Positions 38,343-47,460 of a stretch of DNA of 64,000 bases are shown here, piece after piece. Below the pieces are notes generated by a model. The model ran no database searches and was not told the DNA's origin. It saw nothing but the letters and a program-made list of their open reading frames with translations. The translations under genes were made by a program, and so were the position numbers. This stretch comes from Fluviicoccus sp. GTDB lineage: Bacteria > Pseudomonadota > Gammaproteobacteria > Pseudomonadales > Moraxellaceae. Position 1 is the first letter of the stretch. Each line of letters begins with the position of its first letter. The stretch lies in contig NZ_JAUSMX010000002.1 of assembly GCF_030646115.1 (NCBI RefSeq), positions 372,001 through 436,000 of the forward strand. The letters run 5' to 3'.

Positions 38343-39353
38343 ATGAATCTGATAATGCCCAAATCACTGACTAATGCCGTCGAGCGCTCGCTACGTCTCA
38401 ACGGCAACCCTTTCGATCCGGGCACATCGGTGGCTCCCCCACAGGGCCGATACACCTGTGTGCACTACGGCATCATGGTGCCCAACCTGCCACCACCGTA
38501 TAACTTTTTGAACCTGATTACGGTTATTGGTCAACCGAAAGTCAAACTTTTCCGCAACTCCCACCTGATCAAGACCACCGCCTTGGACACGGCCAATGTG
38601 TTGGTAGGCACCGCGATCGGCACACCTGATCACTTCAACGGCTACAGTGTGGCAAGGGATTGCGAACTCCGCCCTGATGGAAGCTACCTGCGCTTCGGGG
38701 ACGACTTGGTGATCGAAGGGAGGTATCCGAACTTCACCGCGCGGCGCAGTGGCAAGGCCTTCAATTTCGTGTTGGAGTTGCGGGCCACTAGCAAGATCGC
38801 TCATTTCGCCAAAATGCTTGGCGGAGTCTACGATCACTGGGCGCTGCTGTGTGAATATACAGGCCATATCGAGCATGATGGTTTGAAAACACCGCTGCAA
38901 GGACTGTGCACGTTCGAATATGCGCGAGTAATCAACTTGTCGCTGCCCCTACGCTTTTTCACTTACCAAATACTCAACATTGATGCGCGAACGCAGGTGC
39001 TGATGGTCGTGGTGCTTGGCCCGCTGAACGCGGAATTACAGCGTCGTGTTTATGTACGTTCGCTGGATGACCACGGCGGGACATACACACACGGCTTCGA
39101 TTTCATAGTTCATGAACATGAAGCCGAATCAGTGGTCACGCCAGATGGAACCGCCATGCGATTGCCTAAGAAATTCTCATGGCGTGTCGATGATGAGTCC
39201 GGCAATGAGTTGATTTCCATTGGCGGCTCCGCCAACGGAGACTTCAAGTACGGCATGGCGGGGGGTTATGCCGGTAGCTACGGCTATCGTGGTCGATTCA
39301 AGGGGCGTCCAATTGATGGCACTGGCTATATTGAGTACATCGACTGCAGGTAG
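38343..39353 (+). CDS. Uncharacterised protein, possibly DUF6670 / calycin-like
   Basis: 336 aa, 17 bases after the di-iron gene. No signal peptide or membrane helix is evident; beta-strand-rich, with a C-terminal GRPIDGTGYIEYIDCR that recalls the closing motif of AttH/CrtC-type lipocalin-like proteins. I think it belongs with DUF6670-type proteins of Moraxellaceae, but this is from memory. A TTG at 38322 overlapping the upstream stop is an alternative start without a better ribosome site. Probably acts with the upstream enzyme on the same substrate. Confidence 0.6.
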   Translation: MNLIMPKSLTNAVERSLRLNGNPFDPGTSVAPPQGRYTCVHYGIMVPNLPPPYNFLNLITVIGQPKVKLFRNSHLIKTTALDTANVLVGTAIGTPDHFNGYSVARDCELRPDGSYLRFGDDLVIEGRYPNFTARRSGKAFNFVLELRATSKIAHFAKMLGGVYDHWALLCEYTGHIEHDGLKTPLQGLCTFEYARVINLSLPLRFFTYQILNIDARTQVLMVVVLGPLNAELQRRVYVRSLDDHGGTYTHGFDFIVHEHEAESVVTPDGTAMRLPKKFSWRVDDESGNELISIGGSANGDFKYGMAGGYAGSYGYRGRFKGRPIDGTGYIEYIDCR

Positions 39354-39820
39354 TCGTCGGTTGATGCCCAGCGTTCAATAAGGATCCTCTTCAGTCAAAC
39401 CTTTTTCTCCACGTTTTCTCGCCGTATTCCCCGCAGTACCGGATGCAGGCTCGTCACGAATATCGATGCACGGCAGGTGCTTTACAGCACCACGTGCAGG
39501 CCCGGGGCGACATGACGAACAGCCTGCGTCCGCTTGACTGGCACCACAGTCAGTGGCGGGAAGTGAGTGTTTCTACTAAACGTCGCTATTTACTCAAACC
39601 AGAATTACAAGTTTTCAAGTCGATTGATAATCATCGGAATCCGTCTTGCATCTTGATGCAGTTGTGCAATTACACAGCCCCACGCACCTGTTTGTCCCCA
39701 ACCCATCCCCGCAACCAAAAAATGACTCATTACCCCTCAAAATAGACAGTGACAAGATACCACTCTTCTGCTATTAATTGGTCATCCGCCCAATTAATAC
39801 CGGACGATCCGCATCCAGTC
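39354..39820. other. 467-base intergenic region
   Basis: Separates the AraC block from the TetR-RND operon. Mixed composition, no convincing coding frame. It holds the TetR operator listed separately and a short TGTG-N6-CACA palindrome near 39664. I see no transposase fragment, att-like repeat or RNA gene. Confidence 0.5.
39772..39799. promoter_or_regulatory. Perfect inverted repeat, candidate TetR operator
   Basis: TATTAATTGG (39772-39781) and CCAATTAATA (39790-39799) are perfect reverse complements spaced by 8 bases, 21 bases before the TetR-family ATG. TetR regulators usually bind such palindromes to repress themselves and the downstream pump. Confidence 0.7.
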
Positions 39821-40492
39821 ATGACCACACCCCTCCGCCAGCGCGGCCGCCCCGCCCGCCAAGACAGCGCCATGACCCGCGAGCAAATAGTGCGGCGGGC
39901 CTTCAACGCCTTTGCCACGCAAGGCTTTGACGGAGTCTCGCTGCGCCAGCTGGCCACCCATTGCGGCGTCAGTGACAGCCTGCTTCACCATCACTTCGGC
40001 AGCAAGCAGGAGTTATGGCAGGAGGCCGCAGATCAAGTGATCGGCCCGCTGATGAACCGGCTCTACGCCACACTGGAAGACCTGGCGCGCGACCGTGATG
40101 CCGCCGCCACCATCCGCCATAACCTGCCGCAATCGCTGAAACTGGTGCTGGCCGAACCCCATGCCGTTGAATTCATGTTTCGCGAAGGCGAAGCCTCCAA
40201 CGAACGCGGCGAATACATGCGCAGCACCTACATGCGTCCCTACCTGCAACGTCTGGATGCCCTGTTCCAACAAGCGGTGCAGGAAGGTCATTTCAACCCC
40301 TTTCCCACGGTCTACCGGGATGTACTGGTGATGGGCTTCCTGCGCTCACTGGTGATTCCCGGCGTGCTGCAAACGGAACTTGCCCCCCATCTGGCCACCC
40401 CGGAAACCGTCTCCGCCTTTATCGACAATATGGTTGAGACACTGTTTACCGGATTCGCCCGTCGTCCCTTGTCCGTTGCTCCGGAGTCCTGA
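39821..40492 (+). CDS. TetR-family transcriptional repressor
   Basis: 223 aa from ATG 39821. The N-terminal helix-turn-helix is clear: MTREQIVRRAFNAFATQGFDGVSLRQLATHCGVSDSLLHHHFGSKQEL (about residues 17-64). The C-terminal ligand domain is helical. It precedes the RND membrane-fusion gene with 1 base between stop and ATG, so is the first gene of the efflux operon and most likely its autorepressor. Confidence 0.92.
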   Translation: MTTPLRQRGRPARQDSAMTREQIVRRAFNAFATQGFDGVSLRQLATHCGVSDSLLHHHFGSKQELWQEAADQVIGPLMNRLYATLEDLARDRDAAATIRHNLPQSLKLVLAEPHAVEFMFREGEASNERGEYMRSTYMRPYLQRLDALFQQAVQEGHFNPFPTVYRDVLVMGFLRSLVIPGVLQTELAPHLATPETVSAFIDNMVETLFTGFARRPLSVAPES

Positions 40493-40493
40493 C

Positions 40494-41579
40494 ATGCATC
40501 CCCATTTCCGTTATGCCGCCGCATCCCTGATGCTGGGCTCCGCCCTGACCCTGAGTGCTTGCAGTAAACCACCTGCACCCGTGGAAAAGCCCCGTCCGGT
40601 CAAACTGATGACCGTCACCGCCGGTTCCGTTCAGGGGCAGGTGGAACTGGCCGGCGAAGTGCGAGCCCGTGTGGAATCGCCCCTGGGTTTCCGGGTGGGC
40701 GGCAAGATTGTGTCGCGTCAGGTGGAAACCGGACAGCGCGTGAAGCGCGGCCAAGTACTGGCGCAACTGGACCCGCGAGATTTCACCCTGGCGAAGTCCG
40801 CCGCCGGGTCACAGGTTGCCGCCGCCAAGGCCGATCTGGATCTGACCCGCGCGGAATTCAAACGCTTTCAGGAATTGCGTACCCAGCAATTTGTCTCTGA
40901 TCTGGATCTGGACCGCAAGCGCGTCGCGGTCTCGGCGGCGGAGGCGCGGCTCTCCAGCCTGCAAAGCAGTTCCTCGCTGGAGTCCAACCGGTTGGAAGAC
41001 GCTGTGCTGCGGGCGGATGCGGATGGCGTCATTACTGCGTTGCAGGCCGATGTCGGTCAGGTGGTGGCGGCCGGTCAGCCGGTTGCCACCCTCGCCCAGG
41101 AAGGCCCGCGTGAAATTGCAGTCGAGTTTCCGGAAGATCGCCCCGCCCTTTCCAAACTGAACGGCGCCACCGTGACCCTGTGGGCGCAACCCGGCAAGCA
41201 CTACCCCGCCACGCTGCGTGAACTGTCCGCCTCCGCCGATCCCGCCACCCGCACCTTCCGCGCCCGCTACAGCGTGGAAGCCCCCGTTGGCGCTCTGGCG
41301 CTGGGTCAGTCCGCCACCTTGTCCATACCGCTGCCGGCCCAGCAAGGCGGCATCAAAGTGCCCACCACCGCGCTGGTGGGGGACCACAGCCAGACCAAGC
41401 TCTGGCAATTCGACGACAAGAGCGGTCAGGTGCATGGTATTCCGGTGCAGGTGCTGGGTATTGACGGTAATGAAGTGCTGGTCGGCGGCGTTCCGGACGG
41501 CGCGCGCATTGTGGTCGCCGGGGTGCATGTGTTGATCGAGGGCCAGAAAGTACGCCCGCTCGAAACCGCCGCGCCTTGA
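40494..41579 (+). CDS. RND efflux periplasmic adaptor lipoprotein
   Basis: 361 aa. Lipobox LSAC with Cys23 lipidated; then the HlyD/membrane-fusion fold: biotinyl-lipoyl half motifs (LGFRVGGKIVSRQVETGQRVKRGQVLAQLD and VITALQADVGQVVAAGQPVATLAQ) around a coiled-coil hairpin (about 100-165), and a beta-barrel domain. It links the RND pump to an outer-membrane channel. No outer-membrane factor gene follows, so a TolC/OprM-like protein from elsewhere must be used. Confidence 0.93.
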   Translation: MHPHFRYAAASLMLGSALTLSACSKPPAPVEKPRPVKLMTVTAGSVQGQVELAGEVRARVESPLGFRVGGKIVSRQVETGQRVKRGQVLAQLDPRDFTLAKSAAGSQVAAAKADLDLTRAEFKRFQELRTQQFVSDLDLDRKRVAVSAAEARLSSLQSSSSLESNRLEDAVLRADADGVITALQADVGQVVAAGQPVATLAQEGPREIAVEFPEDRPALSKLNGATVTLWAQPGKHYPATLRELSASADPATRTFRARYSVEAPVGALALGQSATLSIPLPAQQGGIKVPTTALVGDHSQTKLWQFDDKSGQVHGIPVQVLGIDGNEVLVGGVPDGARIVVAGVHVLIEGQKVRPLETAAP

Positions 41580-41603
41580 ACCCGACCAGAATCCGGAGCC
41601 ATC

Positions 41604-44600
41604 ATGACCAAGCCCAATCCTGACGAACGGTTCAACCTTTCGCGCATCGCCATCCAGAACCCGGCGATCACCACCTATCTGCTGATCGTGCTGACACTGG
41701 CCGGGATCGCATCCTACTTCCAATTGGGGCAGGACGAAGACCCGCCCTTTACCTTCCGCATGATGGTGGTCCGCGCCTTCTGGCCCGGCGCCACCGCCAT
41801 GCAGATGGCCGAACAGGTCACCGACCCGTTGGAACAAACGCTGCAGGAAGTCCCGAACACCTACCGCATCCGCAGCTATTCCAAGCCGGGCGAAACCACC
41901 ATCTTTGTCGAGGTCAAGGATTCGACTAAGCCGCAGGAAGTGTCCAACCTGTGGTACACCATCCGCAAAAAGACCGGTGACATGCGCGGCAAGCTGCCGC
42001 AAGGGGTGCAGGGACCGTTCTACAACGATGAGTTCGGTGATGTGTTCGGGGTGATTTATGCCCTTTCCGCCGACGGATTCTCTTATGCCGAACTGAAGGA
42101 CTACGCCGACCGTGTGCAGCAGGAAATGCTGCGGGTGCCGGGCGTGGCCAAGGTGGAGCAATATGGTGTGCAGCAGGAACGGATCTATGTAGAAGTTTCG
42201 CAGAAGAAGCTGGCCCGCATGGGTATCGATCTGCGGCAGGTAATCAACGCCCTGAACCAGCAGAATGCCGTGGAATTTGCCGGGGTGCTGCGCACACCCG
42301 GGGATGACATCCAGATCCGCATCAGCGGCCAGTTCGACAAGCTGGACGACCTGCGCGCCCTGCCGCTGCGCTTCAACAACCGCGCCTTCCGGTTGGGCGA
42401 TATCGCCACGGTACAGCGCGGCTATCAAGACCCGCCCGCCGCGAAAATGCGCTTCAACGGCCGTGAAGTCATCGGTCTGGGGGTGTCCATGGTGCGCGGC
42501 GGCGACATCATCGTCCTCGGCAAGCACCTGCAAACCGCCACCACACAGCTGCGCGGCACCCTGCCCGCCGGTATCGAACTGAGCCAGGTGCAGGACCAGC
42601 CGAAATCTGTCGCCTTCTCGGTGCGTGAGTTCCTGCGCGTGCTGGCGGAAGCGCTGGTCATTGTCCTGGGCGTCAGCTTCATGGCGTTGGGCATTCACAC
42701 CAAGCCGTTCCGTATCGACATGCGCCCCGGTCTGGTGGTGGCGCTGTCCATTCCGACCGTGCTGGCCATTACCTTCCTGGTCATGGAACGCTGGGGCATC
42801 GACCTGCACAAAATATCGCTGGGGTCGCTGATCATTGCGCTGGGCCTGCTGGTGGACGACGCCATCATCATCGTCGAGATGATGGTGCGCAAGCTGGAAG
42901 AGGGTTACGACCGGCTCAAGGCCAGCACATACGCCTACAGCAACACAGCCATGCCCATGCTGACCGGCACGCTGATCACGGCGGCGGGCTTCCTGCCCAT
43001 CGGCCTGGCCAACTCGGCTACCGGGGAATACACCTTTGCCATCTTTGCCGTCACCACCACGGCCCTGATCGTGTCTTGGTTCGTCTCGGTCTATTTCGTC
43101 CCGTTCCTGGGTTACCGCCTGCTGAAGGAGCATCCCCACAGCACGGGTGAAGTGCAGGAAGTTTTTGACTCCGGCTTTTATGTCATGGTGCGCAAGACCG
43201 TTAACTGGTGCGTGGGCCATCGCTGGATCACCCTGTTCGCCACGCTGGGAGCGCTGGGAGTGGGCATTGTCGGCATGCAACTGGTGGAAAAACAGTTCTT
43301 CCCCGACTCCAACCGCCCGGAAATCCTGGTGGATCTGTGGCTGCCGGAAGGCTCGTCAATCGCCAACAGTGAAACACTGGCGAAGCGGGTGGAAGCCGAG
43401 TTGCTGAAAATCCCGGATGCCGGCACCGTCACCACCTTTATCGGTCAGGGAGCTCCCCGTTTCTACCTCCCGCTGGACCAGATTTTGCCGCAGAACAACG
43501 TCTCGCAAATTGTACTGGTGACTCCGTCGCTGGAGGCCCGCGAACGCATGCGCAAGCAGCTGCCGGCCATGCTGCACCAGCAGTTCCCGGAAGCCCGCGT
43601 CCGCCTGCGTCTGCTGCCCAACGGCCCGCCCGTGCCCTATCCAGTGATGTTCCAGGTGATGGGTGAAGACCCAAGCAAACTGCGGGTGCTGGCGGACAAG
43701 GTGCGCGCCATCGTCCTCGCTGACAAGTCCACTACCGGCGTCAACGACAACTGGGCAGAACAGATCAAGGCGTTGCATCTGGACATTGACCAGAATCGCG
43801 CCCGCGCCCTCGGCGTCACCACGGAGACACTGGCTACCGCCGGTCAGACCATTCTCTCGGGCCTGCCGATCGGTCTGTACCGCGAGAACAATGACCAGAT
43901 CAGCATCATGCTGCGCCAGCCTCAGGAAGAGCGTGACACGATGACCGCGCTGACCAATGCCTACCTGCCCACCGCCAACGGCCAGTCCATCCCGATGTCG
44001 CAGATTGCACGGCCGGCCTTTGTCTGGGAGCCGGGCGTGGTGTGGCGGCAGAACCGTCAGTTCTCCATCACCGTGCAAGCGGATGTAGTGGAAGGCATTC
44101 AGGGCGCTACCGTAGCCTTGCGCCTTGACCAGCAACTGGAGAAGCTGCGCGCCGACCTGGAGCCGGGGTATCACATCGAACTGGCCGGTACTGTCGCCGA
44201 GTCGAAGAAGGGTTCCGACTCCATCGCCGCCAACGTGCCGTTGATGCTGTTCATCATCTTCACGCTGCTGATGCTGCAACTGCGCAGCTTCCCGCGCGCG
44301 CTGCTGGTGTTCCTGACCGGTCCGCTGGGCATTGTCGGCGCTTCAATGATGATGCTGATACTGGGACGACCGATGGGCTTCGTGGCGATGCTGGGCGTGA
44401 TTGCGCTCAACGGCATGATCATCCGCAACTCAGTGATCCTGATTGACCAGATTGAACAGGATATTGCCTTGGGTGTGGATCGATGGACGGCGGTTGTTGA
44501 AGCGGCGGTGCGCCGTTTCCGGCCGATCATCCTGACCGCCGCCGCCGCCGTACTGGCCATGATTCCGCTGCTGGAAAGCCCGTTCTGGGGCCCCATGGCC

Positions 44601-44708
44601 TGCGCCATCATGGGCGGGTTGATTGTGGCGACAGCGCTGACCTTGCTCAGCTTGCCAGCCATGTATGCGATTTTCTTCCGGGTGAAGAGGAACGAAGCGG
44701 CCATTTGA
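41604..44708 (+). CDS. RND multidrug efflux transporter
   Basis: 1034 aa, AcrB/TriC-like. Twelve membrane helices in two halves; the proton-relay Asp pair lies in GLLVDDAIIIVEMM of TM4, and the second-half repeat includes GPLGIVGASMMMLILGRP and IALNGMIIRNSVILIDQIEQD. Two large periplasmic loops are complete. The N terminus (FNLSRIAIQNPAITTYLLIVLTLAGIASY) groups it with triclosan/heavy-metal-like AcrB relatives. It exports drugs or lipophilic compounds by proton antiport with the upstream adaptor. Confidence 0.94.
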   Translation: MTKPNPDERFNLSRIAIQNPAITTYLLIVLTLAGIASYFQLGQDEDPPFTFRMMVVRAFWPGATAMQMAEQVTDPLEQTLQEVPNTYRIRSYSKPGETTIFVEVKDSTKPQEVSNLWYTIRKKTGDMRGKLPQGVQGPFYNDEFGDVFGVIYALSADGFSYAELKDYADRVQQEMLRVPGVAKVEQYGVQQERIYVEVSQKKLARMGIDLRQVINALNQQNAVEFAGVLRTPGDDIQIRISGQFDKLDDLRALPLRFNNRAFRLGDIATVQRGYQDPPAAKMRFNGREVIGLGVSMVRGGDIIVLGKHLQTATTQLRGTLPAGIELSQVQDQPKSVAFSVREFLRVLAEALVIVLGVSFMALGIHTKPFRIDMRPGLVVALSIPTVLAITFLVMERWGIDLHKISLGSLIIALGLLVDDAIIIVEMMVRKLEEGYDRLKASTYAYSNTAMPMLTGTLITAAGFLPIGLANSATGEYTFAIFAVTTTALIVSWFVSVYFVPFLGYRLLKEHPHSTGEVQEVFDSGFYVMVRKTVNWCVGHRWITLFATLGALGVGIVGMQLVEKQFFPDSNRPEILVDLWLPEGSSIANSETLAKRVEAELLKIPDAGTVTTFIGQGAPRFYLPLDQILPQNNVSQIVLVTPSLEARERMRKQLPAMLHQQFPEARVRLRLLPNGPPVPYPVMFQVMGEDPSKLRVLADKVRAIVLADKSTTGVNDNWAEQIKALHLDIDQNRARALGVTTETLATAGQTILSGLPIGLYRENNDQISIMLRQPQEERDTMTALTNAYLPTANGQSIPMSQIARPAFVWEPGVVWRQNRQFSITVQADVVEGIQGATVALRLDQQLEKLRADLEPGYHIELAGTVAESKKGSDSIAANVPLMLFIIFTLLMLQLRSFPRALLVFLTGPLGIVGASMMMLILGRPMGFVAMLGVIALNGMIIRNSVILIDQIEQDIALGVDRWTAVVEAAVRRFRPIILTAAAAVLAMIPLLESPFWGPMACAIMGGLIVATALTLLSLPAMYAIFFRVKRNEAAI

Positions 44709-44852
44709 GAGCATGAAAAGGACAGGGATGTCCCGTTTTGAGCTAACCAAGCATCGGATTGCTTGTCAGGCTGTCCCCGCCGTATCAAAATCCCCACCTC
44801 GAAACACCGACATTAGCCCGCCCCGGCGGCCGCACTGTCCCGGACTCTCACC

Positions 44853-45518
44853 ATGAAGCAACTCGAAGGCACCCTTTCGCAGTGGGACAACGCCAGCGGA
44901 ACCGGCATCATTACTCCGGTACACGGCGACCAACGCTACGCAGTCGCCCTCGCCGACTTTTCTTTGGGCAAAAGCAAACCTCAACTGGGCGAAGAATTGC
45001 TATTTGAAGCAGGCGTCGACGCCAACGGCCAACCCTGCGCCCGGTCAGTCACCCGGCCCGTCCATGCTCTGCCACCACCGCCGGACGAAATGCGAGACTA
45101 TATTCCGGCCCGGATATCCAGGCCTGCAAGCTCCAGTTCGGGCTTTCTTCCGCTGATTATCATGCTTGGGCTGGGCGCATACGGCTACCATGTTTTTTTT
45201 GAAAACACCCCGGATTCGTCACTCAGAAAACCCGACGATGTCATGTCAAAAGTTGAAAGCATGGCGCCCAAGGTGATGGAGAAACTGCGTACCACACTCA
45301 GTACATCCAGTTACAAATGTGACGGGCGAACTTATTGTTCGCAAATGACCTCATGCGAGGAAGCTCAGTACTTCCTGGAGAATTGCCCCAACGTCAATAT
45401 GGACGGCAATCAGGATGGTGTACCTTGTGAGAAGCAGTGGTGCGGTAATGACAGCGATAATAGTTTTACTTCGCACGATGACGATTCTCACGAATCCAGA
45501 ATGAAATCAAGAAGGTGA
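44853..45518 (+). CDS. Membrane protein with cold-shock-like domain and excalibur calcium domain
   Basis: 221 aa. Residues 1-68 form a cold-shock-like OB fold (GTLSQWDNASGTGIITPVHGDQRYAV), a Pro-rich linker follows, a membrane helix at about 98-115, then a helical spacer and a C-terminal excalibur domain at 154-197 with six cysteines and the calcium-loop-like NMDGNQDGVPCEKQWC. The helix would leave the OB domain in the cytoplasm and excalibur outside, or reverse. The His/Asp-rich tail is unusual. Function unknown; it is 4 bases before the GNAT gene. Confidence 0.8.
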   Translation: MKQLEGTLSQWDNASGTGIITPVHGDQRYAVALADFSLGKSKPQLGEELLFEAGVDANGQPCARSVTRPVHALPPPPDEMRDYIPARISRPASSSSGFLPLIIMLGLGAYGYHVFFENTPDSSLRKPDDVMSKVESMAPKVMEKLRTTLSTSSYKCDGRTYCSQMTSCEEAQYFLENCPNVNMDGNQDGVPCEKQWCGNDSDNSFTSHDDDSHESRMKSRR

Positions 45519-45522
45519 TGGC

Positions 45523-45978
45523 ATGATTGAAGTCGTGAACACGGAAATTTTCGAAGATTTATTACCCTTGATCCGGAAATATCAGGAGTTTTATCAGGTT
45601 GCCAATATCTCTGATGAACACAACCGCACTTTCTTCAGCCGTTTCTGCTCTGACAATCCTTTCGGCCGCCAGTTTCTCTTCCGCACAGCAGATGGCATCG
45701 CGGCAGGCTTTGCCACCGTCTATTTTTCATTTTCCTCAACATTGGCGGCCAAGGTGGGCGTGATGAACGACCTTTACACCTTGCCGGACTTTCGCGGCCG
45801 GGGCATCGGCAAAGCCCTGATTGAGCATTGCCTCGAATTCGCCAAACAGCAGGATGCGGTGCGACTCCAGTGGACCACCGCCACCGACAACCAGACCGCT
45901 CAACGGCTTTACAACTCGCTGAATACGGACCACAAGCCTTGGCTGATCTACACGTATCACGGCGGTACCCCGGCCTGA
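45523..45978 (+). CDS. GNAT-family N-acetyltransferase
   Basis: 151 aa. Acetyl-CoA binding motif A is LPDFRGRGIGKALIEHCLEFAK; preceding strand VGVMNDLYTLP and the C-terminal NQTAQRLYNSLN are typical. It acetylates an unidentified amine. Likely cotranscribed with the excalibur protein gene (4-base gap). Confidence 0.9.
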   Translation: MIEVVNTEIFEDLLPLIRKYQEFYQVANISDEHNRTFFSRFCSDNPFGRQFLFRTADGIAAGFATVYFSFSSTLAAKVGVMNDLYTLPDFRGRGIGKALIEHCLEFAKQQDAVRLQWTTATDNQTAQRLYNSLNTDHKPWLIYTYHGGTPA

Positions 45979-45990
45979 CACTCCAAAAGC

Positions 45991-46016
45991 AAAGGGCAGG
46001 TTTTACCCTGCCCTTT
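45991..46016. terminator. Bidirectional hairpin between GNAT gene and sodB
   Basis: AAAGGGCAGG and CCTGCCCTTT pair perfectly around TTTTAC between convergent genes; short T or A runs flank it on each strand. Confidence 0.7.
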
Positions 46017-46038
46017 GGCTTGTTCACAACCGTGGAGA

Positions 46039-46638
46039 TCAGCCCGCCAGATTGGCGTTCACGAAATCCCAGTTCACCAGGCTTTCCAGGAAAGTACCAA
46101 TGTACTTCGGGCGCAGGTTGCGGAAATCGATGTAGTAGGCATGTTCCCAGACATCGATAGTCAGCAGCGCTTTCTGGCCATGAGCCATCGGCAGGTCGGC
46201 GTTGGCGGTCTTGGTGACAGCCAGCTTGCCGTCAGCGCCCAGCACCAGCCAGGCCCAGCCGGAACCGAACTGGGTGGTGGCGGCGGCGGTGAACAGTTCA
46301 ACAAACTTTTCATAGCTGCCGAAATCGGCATTGATCTTGTCGGCAATAGCGCCGGTAGGCTTGCCGCCGCCGTTCGGCTTCATGCAGTGCCAGTAGAAGG
46401 TGTGGTTCCAGATCTGGGCGGCATTGTTGAAAATGCCAACCTTGGCGGCATCACCGGCGGAAGCCTTGATGACTTCTTCCAGCGACTTGTCAGCCAGGTC
46501 GCTGTCCTTGGTCAGGTTGTTCAGGTTGACCACATAGGCGTTGTGGTGCTTGCCATGGTGATAGTCAATGGTTTCGCCGGTAATGTGCGGCTCAAGGGCG
46601 GTACGGTCATACGGCAGGGCGGGCAATTCAAAGGCCAT
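46039..46638 (-). CDS. sodB: Superoxide dismutase [Fe], SodB-type
   Basis: 199 aa. Metal ligands lie in [10 protein letters not shown] (H27), [11 protein letters not shown] (His) and [11 protein letters not shown] (Asp and His). [11 protein letters not shown] and the FGSGWAWLV segment, with Gln-bearing [10 protein letters not shown], are the Fe-type pattern. It removes cytosolic superoxide. The gene is followed upstream by the peroxiredoxin gene in the same direction, an oxidative-stress pair. Confidence 0.94.
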   Translation of the reverse strand: MAFELPALPYDRTALEPHITGETIDYHHGKHHNAYVVNLNNLTKDSDLADKSLEEVIKASAGDAAKVGIFNNAAQIWNHTFYWHCMKPNGGGKPTGAIADKINADFGSYEKFVELFTAAATTQFGSGWAWLVLGADGKLAVTKTANADLPMAHGQKALLTIDVWEHAYYIDFRNLRPKYIGTFLESLVNWDFVNANLAG

Positions 46639-46707
46639 GATGCAACTTCCAAAAATGAGAACTAAAAAGAACGGGAGCCGGGTGGAGGCCCGACCCCGGA
46701 TACGTCA

Positions 46708-47310
46708 TTACAGCTTGTCAGCGTTGGCGGTCAGGTAAGCAGCTACCCCTTCCGGAGAAGCAGTCATACCCTTGTCACCCTTCTTCCAGTTGGCCGGGCA
46801 CACTTCGCCATGCTCTTCGTTGAATTGCAGGGCGTCAACCAGACGCAGCAATTCTTCCATGTTGCGGCCCAGCGGCAGGTCATTGACGATCTGCGAGCGC
46901 ACGATGCCGTTGGTGTCGATGATGAACGCACCGCGGAAAGCGACGCCGCCGGCAGACTCCACGTCATAGGCCTGGCAGATTTCGTGCTTCAGGTCGGCGG
47001 CCAGGGTGTACTTGACGGGACCGATGCCGCCTTCGTTCACCGGGGTGTTGCGCCAGGCATTGTGGGTGAAGTGCGAGTCGATGGACACACCCACCACTTC
47101 CACATTGCGGGCCTGGAAGTCAGGAATGCGGTGGTCCAGGGCAATCAACTCGGACGGGCAGACAAAGGTGAAGTCCAGCGGGTAGAAAAACACCAGGGCG
47201 TATTTGCCCTTGATGGCGGAAGCGAAGTTATAGCTATCGACGATTTCGCCATTGCCAAGAACGGCGGGAACGGTGAAATCCGGGGCGGGTTTGCCAACGA
47301 GAACGGCCAT
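46708..47310 (-). CDS. Typical 2-Cys peroxiredoxin (AhpC/Tsa family)
   Basis: 200 aa from ATG 47310 with AAGGAG upstream. Peroxidatic C51 in DFTFVCPSE and resolving C171 in HGEVCPANW are present, with the usual Arg near 127 (FRGAFIIDTNG). It reduces hydrogen and organic peroxides with thioredoxin or AhpF; no ahpF is adjacent, favouring the thioredoxin-dependent Tsa/Prx type. 69 bases separate it from sodB downstream. Confidence 0.93.
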   Translation of the reverse strand: MAVLVGKPAPDFTVPAVLGNGEIVDSYNFASAIKGKYALVFFYPLDFTFVCPSELIALDHRIPDFQARNVEVVGVSIDSHFTHNAWRNTPVNEGGIGPVKYTLAADLKHEICQAYDVESAGGVAFRGAFIIDTNGIVRSQIVNDLPLGRNMEELLRLVDALQFNEEHGEVCPANWKKGDKGMTASPEGVAAYLTANADKL

Positions 47311-47460
47311 GTTGAACTCCTTTTGACGAGGGACAGGCGGCAGATGCACCTGAAGGTGTATGAAATCAGACAGAAACAGTAGGGTATCTGTTCGGCAGGG
47401 AAAAGATGAGGCTTTAGCACGAAGAATTCAAGGTATCAGAACGCTGGATTTCAGCCTTTC

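Noticed and set aside
39443-39745. 100-codon frame upstream of the TetR gene
   Set aside because: No ribosome site, no family features, mixed composition; the region is better explained as regulatory or non-coding.
40809-43280. Very long open frame opposite the RND adaptor/transporter genes
   Set aside because: Antisense shadow; the product is His/Gly/Gln-rich with no family features.
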